Shown here: piece after piece, positions 24,331-35,825 of the stretch
Layout of the letters: every line of letters begins with the position of its first letter
Position numbering within the stretch: the first letter of the stretch is position 1
NCBI GenBank assembly: GCA_951230915.1
Contig: OX579638.1
Coordinates: 3,862,696-3,926,695 of the forward strand
Direction: 5' to 3'
Source: Antitrichia curtipendula
Lineage: Eukaryota > Streptophyta > Bryopsida > Hypnales > Leucodontaceae
DNA length: 64,000 nucleotides
Notes under the pieces: generated by a model
Seen by the model: only the letters and a program-made list of their open reading frames with translations
Told to the model about the DNA's origin: nothing
The model's database searches: none
Program-made: the position numbers and the translations under genes

Positions 24331-25663
24331 CTTGGCAAGATCCATTTTTTTGAATTTCTGCAAGTAATTGCAATGGTTGTTGAGCCAATAAATTTCCTTC
24401 ATCGTAGATAGGCGGCGATGGAGACGTCGAGTCTTCATCCAACCGCATCCGTCCAGGAAGTGGCACCCTTGTTGTGGGTGTCAATTGGAACACACGGCGT
24501 TGTTTTTTTCCGTCGCCACCCCTCTTTGGGCGTTGTCTGCGGAGCTGCTTGCCCTCACCGCTTTGCTGTAGTGTCCTTCAGTACGTCCAGTTCGTGCAAT
24601 TGCGGTCCCCAATTGCATGTTTTTTTGAACAATTGTTTGTTGCTGTTGTGTTGGGTGGGCTTCGCTGCAATGGCAGGCGGAGGGTCTGCGGTGGCCACTG
24701 CGGCGCCTCAAGCAGCAACGGCAACAGGTGGGGATTGCTTCACCCAGGTGCGTGGTTTCCGTATAGGGTCGGCTCGCAATCAGAGAAGCAACCGTCTTTC
24801 CAGCGGCGCTTTCTGACGTTCCAATTTCTTCCCTACTTCCTCGACGTTGTATTTGTGGATGCAGGGTCTTCGCGTTCTCTTTCATTAGTGCAGTGGGTGC
24901 GTAGTAGGATTGATTGTCTTGTAACGGGTTGCGTCATACGGGCTGAATTCTAGTCCTCACGTACGGCATGATGTCCATTTGGACATCAACGTGCAGTACG
25001 AGACGTCACGCCCGCAAAGGAGTTCTGCAAAGTGAACATCCTACCGACCGTGACGATGCCTTCATCTTCTGTATCTTCGCTGCAGCAGTAGTCTGAGCGA
25101 TTCACACGCCATTGATGTCACAAGAAGTCACCCTTCCGCTTCTTATTCTGCAGCTTGTTGTGGTAAACAAACTGAGATAGGAAATGAAAGCACAAAATGG
25201 CCTTTGAGTCCTTACTATTACTCTCGACTTTGCTGTGTCGAGGGTTGGACAGGAGAATGTTTTGTTTACTAGAACCTTGCACCGGGTACTCCGTGATGTT
25301 CGATTGGACGTGTTTGTGTTTATTGCGCACGTATTCCACCGCACTTACATGTTTTGTGCGACGTCTGCGCAGGGGACGTTGTGCTCCGAATTGCCTGGCA
25401 CCTGAGTCAGACATTGTGTCTTTACGAACATCGGAATGTCTCATCAGGCATTGACATGATAAAGAGTTAGAAGTCGTTATGAATGATATGCACACTCATG
25501 TGTAGTTCAAGACGCCTTTAGTGTCGTTGACATATTTTTCGCTTGTGAGATTGTTTCCTTCTCCTGAAGAGGAACTTGTGATTGAAGTCCTTGGCGTTTG
25601 AATCTTGGCGTTCTGGTGATGCAGGTCACATGGGAAGAGTTAGGGCGATCACCTTCATCACCT

Positions 25664-28197
25664 ATGAAGATGGCGGGGAATCGGAAGAAACTGCCTATGA
25701 AACGAGCCTTGGAACCTCGGCAGCGAGCACGTGTGTCCCGTGAAGATTCTCCCTCTGAAGCTGTAAAGCAAATGCGAGCCTCCGACGAGGTGCGCTCAAA
25801 GCATGTCAATGACAATTGGCATGTGCAGGGTCGTCGAGGCGATAAAGTAAAGGCTGTAGCTGTGATTCCACCACCCAGGAAGCGCCGCAGTCGCCCGGCA
25901 CGCGAAGATGTTGAAGAAGAGGAGGAGGAGTTGGTGTCAACAGAGGGCTCCACTGGTTCCGAGCGCAGGTTCTACCTCGCGTCTATTCCTTGCTCTGTAT
26001 AATTGTTCGACTTGTGAATTTGTAATTGAATTTGATGTCCTCACGGACATCACGGAGCACATGTTGCGTGTCCACATTGACATCGCTTATTAACACACTC
26101 CCCGACAACTTGGTCAGTTTATGTATCCTGGGATGTCTATGCAGACATCATAGTAGACAGGGGATACATCTTTGTGGACGTCTAAGCAGACGTTGCACGT
26201 CATTGAAAACACCCCACGTTGCTGACTTTCTGTGGATTGGGCTTGTGAAGTACGAACTCAGAGCCGAATGCCCCTGATTCGGACGGGGAGGACATCATCG
26301 TTCTGGAGACGGAGCCGACCCTGGTTCGGAAAACTGAGAAGCACGTGGTAAGCAAGGGGAAGGCTTGCCAACGGAAGCAACTCATCATGGTGGATAGACG
26401 TGGTGAACCGTATGGAAAGGAAGCTAATTACTTGGAAGACGATGTGAAGGCCTTCACGAGGGGCTTGAATCCCGCGTATGGCTAATCCGACCAACCCATG
26501 GAAGCAAAACAACGCTTCTTCGATTGTGTGTATGCATGTGCAGACCGCACTTGTCTTCATCGATATTGTGTACATGAATCTTACAGCAGTGTCTTCGTAA
26601 GCAAATTGCAGGCCTCCTAATTTCAGTTTGTAGGCTTCCTCATTTCAGCTGTTAGTTTCACTATTGAAATTTGTGAGGCGTGGCTATATTGGTTGTTTGT
26701 GCAGATTGGGAGGTCGGAGGTGAGCAAACTGAGATCAATGCAACTTGGTTTCCCAAGCTCGTGACAAAGCAACTAATCAACATGTGCCATGCATTGGTCA
26801 AATTGATTAACGGAGGACAACCTAAGCCCCCCGATGTGGATGCCGAAGTTTGGTCCATCCTTGTAACAAGGAGCAAAACGGAGAAAGCGAAGGCCAAGTC
26901 CGCGAAGATGCGTGCCATTTCTTTGTCGAGGGGCAGTAGAGAAGCTCAGATGCGGGCCATCGAGAAGACCATGATAGTTGAATTGGTGCGAATTAAATCT
27001 CCTAATCTACCGCATGTCAATGAAGTTGTGGACATCTCTGTGTTACCAAGGATGTCTGTGCATGCTTAGCTCATGTCTGTTAGGACGTCTAGTAAGACAT
27101 TGTGCGTCAAAGTCAGTCTACCGGTGACCACCTCTCTGAATGCAGGGTCCATCATCCATAACTCATTTTTTCTGACTTCTTAGCTGTAGACCCTGAAGCT
27201 CAAACGCATTCCGTTCGAGCCCGAAATTGCGGAAGCAACGGCCAAAGAGTATGCCCGCCATCAATCGGAGACGAATAAGCCCCACTCGGACTACGGGCCG
27301 GACTTGGAGGAGTTCCGTGCAACAACGTCCGAGCTTGGAGGATGTCTTGCTAAATTGGAGGACATGGTGTCCGCGCTGGTTCGTTCTCTTCAACAGAAGT
27401 CCTCGCCGCCAGCGATTTCTGTACCTTCAGCAGAGGTGCTCTAGTTGTGGTCGCCGACACAACACACGGCGTTGAGGAAGACATGCAGCCCGCAAAGGAC
27501 ACAGCAGCGGACATTGTGGAAGACGTTGACACCAATGCGGCTCGGGCACCTGATGCCGGCGAAGACACCATTGACAGCGCTGAGGCCGACGTTGACTACC
27601 TTGTCGACAACATCTCCGACGCCGCTGCAGACAATGGCGTTGACAAGAACTGCACTGAGGACGTCCAAGCAGACATTATTGAGGACACTGAAACACCTAC
27701 GCCGAGTCCGGTAGTCCAAAGTGCACCGCATGACGCAGCTCAGCCGGGGGGAAGTTTAGAAGATCCTTATACACTACCTATGGCAGAAGTTGCAGCACCT
27801 GCACAGCCTCTTCTGTGTGTGTCGGAGGACACGTCCAAGCAGGTTCTATCTACTTCATGCATGCATGGCTTGTAAGTAGAACTGGGTTGCACGCTTTGCC
27901 CTAAATTCATGTTATGGGTGACATTTTGATGGTGGATTGTTGATGAGAGAGCATGCTATTGTGACCATCATGTCCTACTGTGGAAGTAGTCTTATTTGGG
28001 GATTGCAGGGTGGGCAACTCTGATCTTCTATCTCGTTGACACGCCCCACCCGTGCTCTGACTAGAAGCGCCCAAGCACCCCCGCCGACCAAATTTGTTGC
28101 TCCTACACAAACCCAAACAACAACAAAGGGTGGAAAAGGCAGCCCTTCGAAGCCTGCAAATCAAACGAAGAAAGGGAAAGCACCTCGGAAGAAATGA
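25664..28197 (+). pseudogene. tnpA-like CACTA accessory protein (Transposase_24-like), probably decayed
   Basis: Five exon-like blocks on the plus strand form a candidate DNA-binding accessory protein. Block 1 (25664-25968) starts MKMAGNRKKL and is basic, then acidic. Block 2 (26251-26475) contains VDRRGEPYGKEANYLEDDVKAF. Block 3 (about 26703-27010) contains VDAEVWSILVTRSKTEKAKAK then SRGSREAQ, recalling the family's 'W..LV..W...KSEKNKENRAK....GS' pattern. Block 4 (27190-27871) is coiled and then strongly acidic. Block 5 (28009-28197) has a Lys-rich tail ending KGKAPRKK. Blocks 1 and 2 join in phase. Frameshifts are needed near 27430 and 28036, so the gene is probably broken. Such proteins bind subterminal repeats; the identity here is an inference from motif resemblance and position. 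Confidence 0.55.
27190..27871 (+). CDS. tnpA-like block 4: coiled region and acidic tract
   Basis: After a possible acceptor at 27189 the frame reads LKRIPFEPEIAEATAKEY and LEEFRATTSELGGCLAKLED, which looks helical, up to a TAG at 27442-27444. The overlapping frame from about 27420 continues with a run rich in Asp and Glu (for example DIVEDVDTNAARAPDAGEDT) and ends at a GTAAGT donor (27872). The shift between the two frames without room for an intron suggests a one-base indel. Confidence 0.5.
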
Positions 28198-28779
28198 AGC
28201 CGAGAGGTGATGTTTTTATTTTGGCCATATGCTTGAATTTGTTTATGTTATATTTTGTGCTTGACCATAGGCTTCCTAAACTGCAGACATTCAGAACCGC
28301 ATGATGTCTTGCAAGACAACATTTGGATTTCATCGGACATTGTTTGGGACGCGATGCTCAGCGCTTGACGCGGCAGCGCACATCCCAGCTGGTGTGCAGG
28401 TGTTCATCACAGGGGTCAATGGAGAAGGTCAAATGCTAGTGCATATTTAGGATTTACACTCTATTGGTGCACCCTTGTAGCTAGTACATCAGTTGTAGCA
28501 GGAGGCCCTCGCAGTCCTGATGTTGTGATGCTTTGGATTCTTTGAATACAATGTTTCTATTCCACTTAGTTGTCTTGGCGTTATTAATATATGGGGGATT
28601 TGGAACTCTGTTAGTACCGGTTTCCTAGTGCAGACTTTATGAAATGGAACTAGGTACAACTCAGGCTTTTAAACTTCAGTCACGCTTCATAATTGAAATG
28701 CCTGTCCTTGCATTGAAGTCCCTCTCTTGTTGAAGACGCAGCCATTTTCATGAGCTTGTCGATCGTGAAATACCGCATG

Positions 28780-29660
28780 CCTTTCACTGTGTCAAACCAG
28801 ACGTCAACAATGACGACAGTCTACTTCATGCATAACATCATGTAAGACGTAGGATGTCCTTACCATCACATTTGAAGAGAAAATCCGCAGAAGTTTATAA
28901 TATCGACAACGCGCACCAAGCACGTGACGTCTGAGTGCACGTTAAGACCCTCTACATTTATCGTTGTGTCGGACACAGACACGCCTACTGCTACACAAGC
29001 ATTCAACAGAATTTTACCATGTGAGGACATCAATATGTCCACCGACGACGTCAAATGCATAGCATTCTTGTTCTCAGTGTGACATACGATGTCGTCAATG
29101 TGACGCTGTGATGTTAGCAGTTAGCGCCCACATTCACTGCTGACGAGTTTACAAAATTGACAACAACACATGCTAGAAATGAATGCCTAATGTTACACAG
29201 AGATGTCAAAGTGGACATCCATACAGACCTGCTAATGTATGTGTAAACGTTAAGATCAACATCCTATGTTACCCTGAAGATGTTATAAATGGTTTGTAAA
29301 CACCTGCAGAAAACCTAGCCAAAATGCCATGTCAGACTACCGCCCCGCCACGTCCCCCTATGACCTGCCACATCGACCTGCCACATCAGAAATTTTTCAT
29401 CCGGGGCCCGGATGAGATTGTAGTCCCACGTGGCCTATGTCGCCCACGTGGCGTTCACGTGGCGACTTTGTGGCAGCCACATGGCTTCCTCTCATCGCTT
29501 GCAAACTTGGTTGAAATTTGACATCACGTCGGTGGACATGGCGATGTCTGGCGTCTTTTTTGATGTCCATCTGAACATGCCTTTGGCGTATGTAATTTGA
29601 TGTCTACGTTGACATCACTTGACATCATATTGAACATCCCAATGTCTAAATTCGCGAATC
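28780..29660. repeat. Right subterminal repeats of the CACTA element
   Basis: Dense GACATC, GATGTC, GACGTC and GGACAT motifs in both orientations up to the right terminal inverted repeat, mirroring the left end. A short GC-rich stretch around 29324-29480 carries several CCACGTGGC-like palindromes in addition. Confidence 0.7.
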
Positions 29661-29686
29661 AGCACAGACACGGTTTTCTTCTAGTG

Positions 29687-29994
29687 TTTGTTGGCGGTGA
29701 ATTTACTTCTCCAACTTTGACATCAACATGTATTTCCACAAGGCCGTCATTATTTGTTCCTTTTGACTTTAACAAAACATAAATAAGGGGAGATTTTAAA
29801 CTCAAAATTTGAGTATCCCTTGAGACAGACAAATTCTCAGGAGTTAACATATCAACAAGCACACTGCAAGAGCTTCTACGGCTAAGCAAGTCAGCTGCCT
29901 CAGAGTCTTTTGAGTTTGATGGTGGCTCAACACTAGGCACATCTAGACAAATGCCATCTAATACCATATTCAATAGTTGGGCAAATTTTGGGAG
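29687..29994 (-). pseudogene. hAT-type transposase gene, 5' exon cut off by the CACTA insertion
   Basis: On the minus strand, an acceptor-like CAATAG precedes LPKFAQLLNMVLDGICLDVP and a Ser-rich stretch, and the frame runs open to GEVNSPPT at the CACTA border. When the CACTA element and one TTT copy are disregarded, the frame continues open into the sequence at 14896, which begins with lysines and QTCEKHK. This continuity shows the CACTA element landed inside a coding exon. The N-terminal part has no recognised domain. Confidence 0.65.
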
Positions 29995-32552
29995 CTATTG
30001 AAATAAGACTGTAATGTTGTACAAAAACAAGCCTTCCTCTTTCTTAATGCTTTAGTGATCTTCTTGTTTTCCAAAGCAGTACGCACCACAACAAGCTTCT
30101 TCCGCTTTCAACAAAGCTTCTTCTTTTGTCCTAAGGCTTCTCTGCCTGCCCATCTATGTCTTGCCCATCCACAATTCCACATCCTCACTAGCTACACTTA
30201 TTAAGCCACTTTCATTCGCCATTGCCTCCCAAAAGAGAGATGAAAATTCAAAATCAAACCATTATGTCCCAAACAAAAATATTGCACTTCAAACCCTAAA
30301 ATCACTATATTGGAATTGAGATGAAGAAAGAACAAGCAACACGAGGTGCTTATAGTTGCACAAACTCTTGTATCTAGAAAGCAACATAGGAATTTAGATG
30401 AAGAAATAATAAACAACACAATGGACTTATAGTCACATAGAACTCTTGAAACCAAGACACAATAAGTAAAAAAAAGAAATGGTCATAAATTCCATCTCCA
30501 AACACCATTGATTCAAAATAGAAAGTGACAAACTATTGCAAGTCTAATTGGAAGTTTGTTATCCCTACTTCTGTATCCTCAACTATAGTGATAAAAAGGC
30601 AACAATGAAGGCATAAGAAACAAACAACTCAATGAGCATTATGAGAAGAGAGCTCCGGCAGTACCTTAATTAAATGCATAGACCAAATGGCAATATGAAA
30701 GATTACAAACAACATGAATGAGGCAAGGCAAGCATGAAAGGTAATGTATTGGCCGTTGGATGAGATCTGATTGATAAGAGTAGCGTCAAATAATGTAAAC
30801 TGGCGATGTCAACTTAAGTTTGGAAGCTAATTTGGTGTTGGATCCCTTCACCATGATGGCAAGGTGGCAATAAAGGGGGCCTTTCCATTTTATTTTACAC
30901 TATGAGTGCGCCAAATATTATTTGGAGTGAAAATTGACACACAGAGCCTAAATTAAAAGGGTTGGTTATGAGCTTTGTTGTTAGTTGTTCTTGATTATGG
31001 ACAACTGATAACCCGTTGGTTAGTAGTTTTGAATTGTTTTTTTGACAAGATGATCAACTATAGCCCAAAATTTCAGATTTAAATCTCTTATGGTTATGGA
31101 GTTATAAAGCGTTAAACTGGAGGTGCTTGAAATCCAAGGTAGCGAAGAGGGGAATATTTAGAAGCTTCAATATTCTTGAGTTTTTGTGATCTACTTATAA
31201 ATTTGAAGGGTACTTTTCTTCACTCATCTTCTATCTTATTTCAAAATCTTGACTTCTATGAACTTGAGATTTATGAACAATGCAAAAAACAACAACTGAG
31301 TGTATAAACCATAACTAAGCAAAATTAGTAGCAAGGACATGGCCACCAAAGACAGTTAGATAGTACCTTAAATTGAAGTGAAATTTGGCATGTAAAGATT
31401 TAATAAGTTGATCTATCTTATAAAAAAAATTCAAAGCATTTGGAGAGAATGTCCATAGGTTACGCTAAGTCAAAGTCAGTTGTGCTATGGATTAGACTAC
31501 CCTTATCTAATTACTTAAGCATCTGTAGAACAAATGGTGAGCAATTGAGAGTGATGGAAATTTTTCCCGTGTAGGGAGATAGAAAATATTGTGATTGCAA
31601 AATTTTCATAATTTTATTTGCAAAACTAAAAATTTTGTGAATTTTGGGAGGCAAAAAGTGTTTGAAACTAGTACCCGACCTATAAAGTCATGCAATTCCG
31701 ATCATAGGGAAGATTGCTTCCTACTCATGTGCACAAATTTCAAAATAACATGTGGCATTCAGCTATTGCTTCTTGTAGCCTTGCATGTCATTAAAATCAA
31801 TAATTTACAAGAAAAATAAATTGATTGGAAATAGGGTCTGGATTCTATTGCAAGACCACTTTGACTGAAATAGCCAGTTAATAGAATTAAAGATGGAAGG
31901 CATAAGCCAAAGCAAGTGCATTTTTCGTCACGAGGAGTGGTCAATAGACTGTATCAACAACTCCTTTTCTATTATATTATAGCGGTACCCTAGAAGTCAG
32001 TAATCCATCCTTGGTTGGTAATGGGTGGTTTGACTATAGTTTAGGGTATCTTGAGAAGGGTTAGAAAGTCAATAGTAGAAAAATGTCCACCAAATTTGGA
32101 CAATATTTTAGAATAGGTTGAAAATTTATATGTAGATATTTGAATTGATGATCTACATTCCAATGAAGTTTCAAGTCACTTGAGTCTACTATCCATCATT
32201 TATGCTAGATCAAACCTAGATATGACAATTTCTAAGGCATTGTAGAAATTATATAGGATAGGAATTGAGAAAAGAGAGTTGGCGGAATAGATTTAGGAGT
32301 ATTAGGGATATTTGAAAGTATAAGAGATGATTTTTAAAGCATTTCTACAGTAAAGGCCTTGTGCTGTTCCAAACCTACCCGCAAAACATTGTGACAATGT
32401 TGAGATTGATCTAGAAAGCATACTTAACCTTGTGAATTTATATTTTGAATTTTTGTTAAAAAATGAATCCAATATGTTATTTTTTCAAGAAATTTCTATG
32501 ACTATCCACAAAATAACAATCCCCATAACTTTTACGTGTAGAAAAAAAATAA
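29995..32552. other. Intergenic sequence upstream of the hAT-type gene
   Basis: No host gene was recognised. Upstream exons or the left end of the hAT element may lie here, but no hAT terminal repeat or 8-bp duplication was found. From about 32440 the sequence resembles the interior of E-subfamily repeats (compare 34510-34600). Confidence 0.4.
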
Positions 32553-33462
32553 TTAACCCCTAAAGGACCAACACATATTTTTTGGCAGTATAGAAATTTT
32601 GGGCAGGTACTTGTGACTAGAGATTTGCATATTTTGGGCTGGAATTTTAATAGAAGGTGGGAACAAGGAATACCTTCATATGTACTAAATTTCATAACAT
32701 TTGGAAATATGAGTAAAAAATTATAGCCTAATATGTTGCTTGTTTCCCTGGGTGGGCAGTCCGGGCAGATTAGAAGAAATCACTTTTTTTTTAAGAAAAA
32801 TTGAAATTGATTTTCTAGAGTTATATCTATGTGGAAAGCTTTTCATCATTCAATTTTGACCAATGAGTCAAAAGTTACGAGAAGTTTTAGTTTGTGGACA
32901 GTTATAGATTCTCTACTCTAAATTAAACTTTGAAGTCCTTTATCTTACTCAATTTTCAAATTTTTCTGAAAAAAATTAAATCTTAGGATTTAGATTGTTT
33001 ATATCAAAATTGCAACCATCGGGATTGGAATTTTTCAATTATATAATTAAATTCTTAACAATTTTGTATTTTGAATCATTCTCTACTTCTTTTTACTTAC
33101 TATTTTTTCCTACATGTTGTACAATTCCAAATGGTGTAAGTTTTTTTAAGCACGTAGCCAACTTGTCTAGAAAAAAGAATCCAAAGAAGCACCACCATTT
33201 TGGACATTTTTTCATAGAAAGTTGAGCTTGTTTTTTGCAAGGCCAAAGTAATGATTTCAGTGAATTTGAATGCTGATATCTTGCAATCCACGCAGTAGAA
33301 ATTTCTGAAATTTTTAAGACATGTTCTCAAGTTAGAATAAGATAAGATCCTACGGTTATATGTGTCAAAAAACTTTTTTTTCGAAAATTTGATACTTGTA
33401 CTAGAAATGGCAGTTTTGGGGCAGTTTTGGTGAAAACATAGTCAAGGAACTTAATGGGTTCA
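32553..33462 (+). mobile_element. TTAA-family element, subfamily A, copy 2 (about 910 bp)
   Basis: Starts TTAACCCCTAAAGGACC and shares most of its length with 61565-62386, including GAAATTTTGGGCAGGTAC, TGTGGAAAGCTTT, ATTTTGACCAATGAGTCAAAA and TACTAGAAATGGCAGTTTTG. The right end (GGAACTTAATGGGTTC) is diverged. It lies within a fragment of an E-subfamily repeat. Confidence 0.6.
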
Positions 33463-33980
33463 TGAGAAAAAAAAATTAAAAAACTAATTTCAGGTTTTTG
33501 TGGACTTTTCTTGCTACTCAATATCCCTTGCTTTGAATTTATTGTGGTATAACTTTTACTCCCAAGTACTAGTCAATAAAGTTATATTCTTTGAAAGTTG
33601 ATGTATTTTTTTGTTTAAAAAAATAATAATTCAAAAAATCACCTCAAAAATTGAGGTTACTCAAGCCTATCCAAATTCTAGTTTGTCCTCCAAAAACACA
33701 ATGGGACCTGAGGGGTTACAGGCTCCAACAAACCCCGTTTTGGCATTTTATAGATAATAAATGGCGCTAAACAAGGTCAATAGTGGCCAAATCTAGGGTG
33801 GATTTCAATGATCTATACATTTTTTATTTAAAAAAATTATGGAGCTTACACCAATGATTTGAAGGAAAAATATATTTTTTATAATAAATTAATGGTTTCT
33901 ATTTGCCAATAGGAAAAAAGTATCCCCCCCCCCATTAAAGATAGTTTATAACTATGTTGCAAATTCCTTATTTTGATGGT

Positions 33981-34905
33981 TTGATCTCTAAAATCCCAAG
34001 GCCTTTTTTCCATCAAAAAACACTCAAAACTGCCATTTCAATAGCAAAAAGCAAAAGAAATTAAAAATTGTTATTTTTTGCAAATCTAACTGTAGAATCT
34101 TGTACTAGACTAGTATAAGAATGTGTAAAAGAAATTTCAGAAACTTTGACTATGTAGATTGCAAGATATTTGCATTTAAAGTGTGAAAGAAACAAGTATT
34201 TTTGCACCTTGCTCAACTACATTTTTTGACTTTCAACCTTCATATACTTAAATTTTTTGCTCTACTGGTTTTGAATTTTGAATTTTATATGATGAAGAAT
34301 TAAGTTGAGAGTCTAGGAAAAAAATAATTTTAAAAACGCATTCAGTTTTCACTCACTAAAAATTTATTAAGTAGAAGTAGGTTCAAAATTGAAGGGAAAA
34401 CCAAACCTTTTATAGCTCTAACATGGAATTGAAACACACTAATCTCAATGGTGGGATTTTTCTAACAAGAGTTCTTAAGCTTGTGAAACTTTTCTTTTGA
34501 AAAAATGTGAAAATTGAATTCAGAAATGAATCCAATAAGTTATTATTTCAAGAAGATGCTTCAATTGCCCAAAAAACAAGATTGCCTATAACTTTTACAA
34601 ATCCAAATGGAATAAATCAAAGTTTCCCATGTAGATAAAAATACAATCTAAAAAAAAAAAAATAATTAAAGTCTTTTTGAGTATTTTTTGTCTGCCTGCA
34701 GCCTGCCAAACTAAGAAAAAGGCTTTTTGTGCCATAACTTTTGCTGTTGGGCACCGATTGAAATAAAAATTATATTTTCAGAAAGCTAATGTGTTTTTCT
34801 ATCTTCACAAAAAAATTCAGAAATTCTCAATAAATATTGAGACAGTAGGAACTTGCCCAAAATCCATTTTGTCCTCCAAGGGGACAATATGACTTTAGGG
34901 GTTAA
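33981..34905 (+). mobile_element. TTAA-family element, subfamily E, copy 2 (about 925 bp)
   Basis: The left end reads TTGATCTCTAAAATCCCAAGG, a diverged form of the E-subfamily start, and the right end reads GACTTTAGGGGTTAA. It aligns along most of its length with the copy at 1523-2440. It also contains GATTGCAAGATATTTGCATTT, similar to a motif in subfamily A. No coding capacity was seen. Confidence 0.55.
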
Positions 34906-35215
34906 GGTTATTTTTACCTTAGTAACCTAATGATGACGTTCTCCATAGCGAAAAGGCAACTATGCTGAATTTCTTATTTTGATGGTTTTAGGTGTTTTCA
35001 CCTTAGTGACCAATCAATGACGTTCTCCATAGTGAAAGGTCATTCATACCCATGAGGTATACACTTTCTCAACAAGTGGATATTCTTAGATAAAACATGC
35101 ACACTTGTTTCAAGAAGCTACAACAAAAAGGTCATTTATGTGCATGAAGTATACACTTTTTAAACAAGTGGACATTCTTAGATAAAACATGTACACTTGT
35201 TTTGAGAAGCATCTA
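34906..35215. repeat. Two diverged tandem duplications downstream of the ethylene receptor gene
   Basis: A ~80-bp unit containing ATGACGTTCTCCATAG is present twice (34910-34965 and 34992-35040). A second unit containing GTATACACTTT, AACAAGTGGA and TATTCTTAGATAAAACATG is present at 35038-35118 and 35132-35212. Confidence 0.65.
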
Positions 35216-35825
35216 TTATAGGAGATTGTGCGGGATGGATAAAATCCCAGTCATCCCTTAGGCATATTTTCTTAAGCATGATAAAATTGGCATGTAGAGA
35301 TTTCAAAACTTTGGTCAACATATTGTCTTCCTCCAATATAACACACCACACTGCAGTTATAAAATCAAATTCATGACCTCAAATAGTTTGCTTATTGCAC
35401 CTATTCTGCATTTAATCACATCTGCTCAACAATGAACTTTTGAGCTTCAACTCTTTTGCACCTAACTCGAAGATGTTCAATGTGATTCAGTTGAATTCAC
35501 ATAAACGACATCAGGGTAAAGTACACAACAGCGATTGCATTTTCAGGCTACAAATTTCTTAGCATGCCAAAATTCTGAATCCGAGCTACGGTAGTAAATT
35601 TGACACCAAAATCTCAGACGAACTCTTTAAGACAAGGCACATCGAACTACACAATGCCTGCTTAGCCTTCAGAAAATGGCAACCGAAACCTTCAAGGAAT
35701 AGCCAGCAGGAAAATGTATCCTAAATAATAGAGAATTCTCATATACCACAAGAGAGTTTAGGCTACAACAGGTTTGTACAGCGCACATATTATGCTTTAA
35801 GGATGGTGCACTTACAGGAGGAATA

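Larger units (their letters stand above)
14900..29686 (-). mobile_element. CACTA (En/Spm) DNA transposon, complete, 14.8 kb
   Basis: The left end is CACTAGAAGAAAACCGT (14900-14916) and the right end is its exact reverse complement (29670-29686). Both are flanked by the trinucleotide TTT (14897-14899 and 29687-29689), the 3-bp target duplication expected of the CACTA superfamily. Subterminal regions (about 14940-15560 and 28780-29660) are dense in ATGTC/GACAT and GACGTC motifs in both orientations, as expected for transposase-binding repeats. Inside are a tnp2-type gene on the minus strand (17.6-21.8 kb) and a tnpA-like gene on the plus strand (25.7-28.2 kb). Both are damaged, so the copy is probably not autonomous now. 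It sits inside the hAT-type gene; the strand given follows tnp2. Confidence 0.95.
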
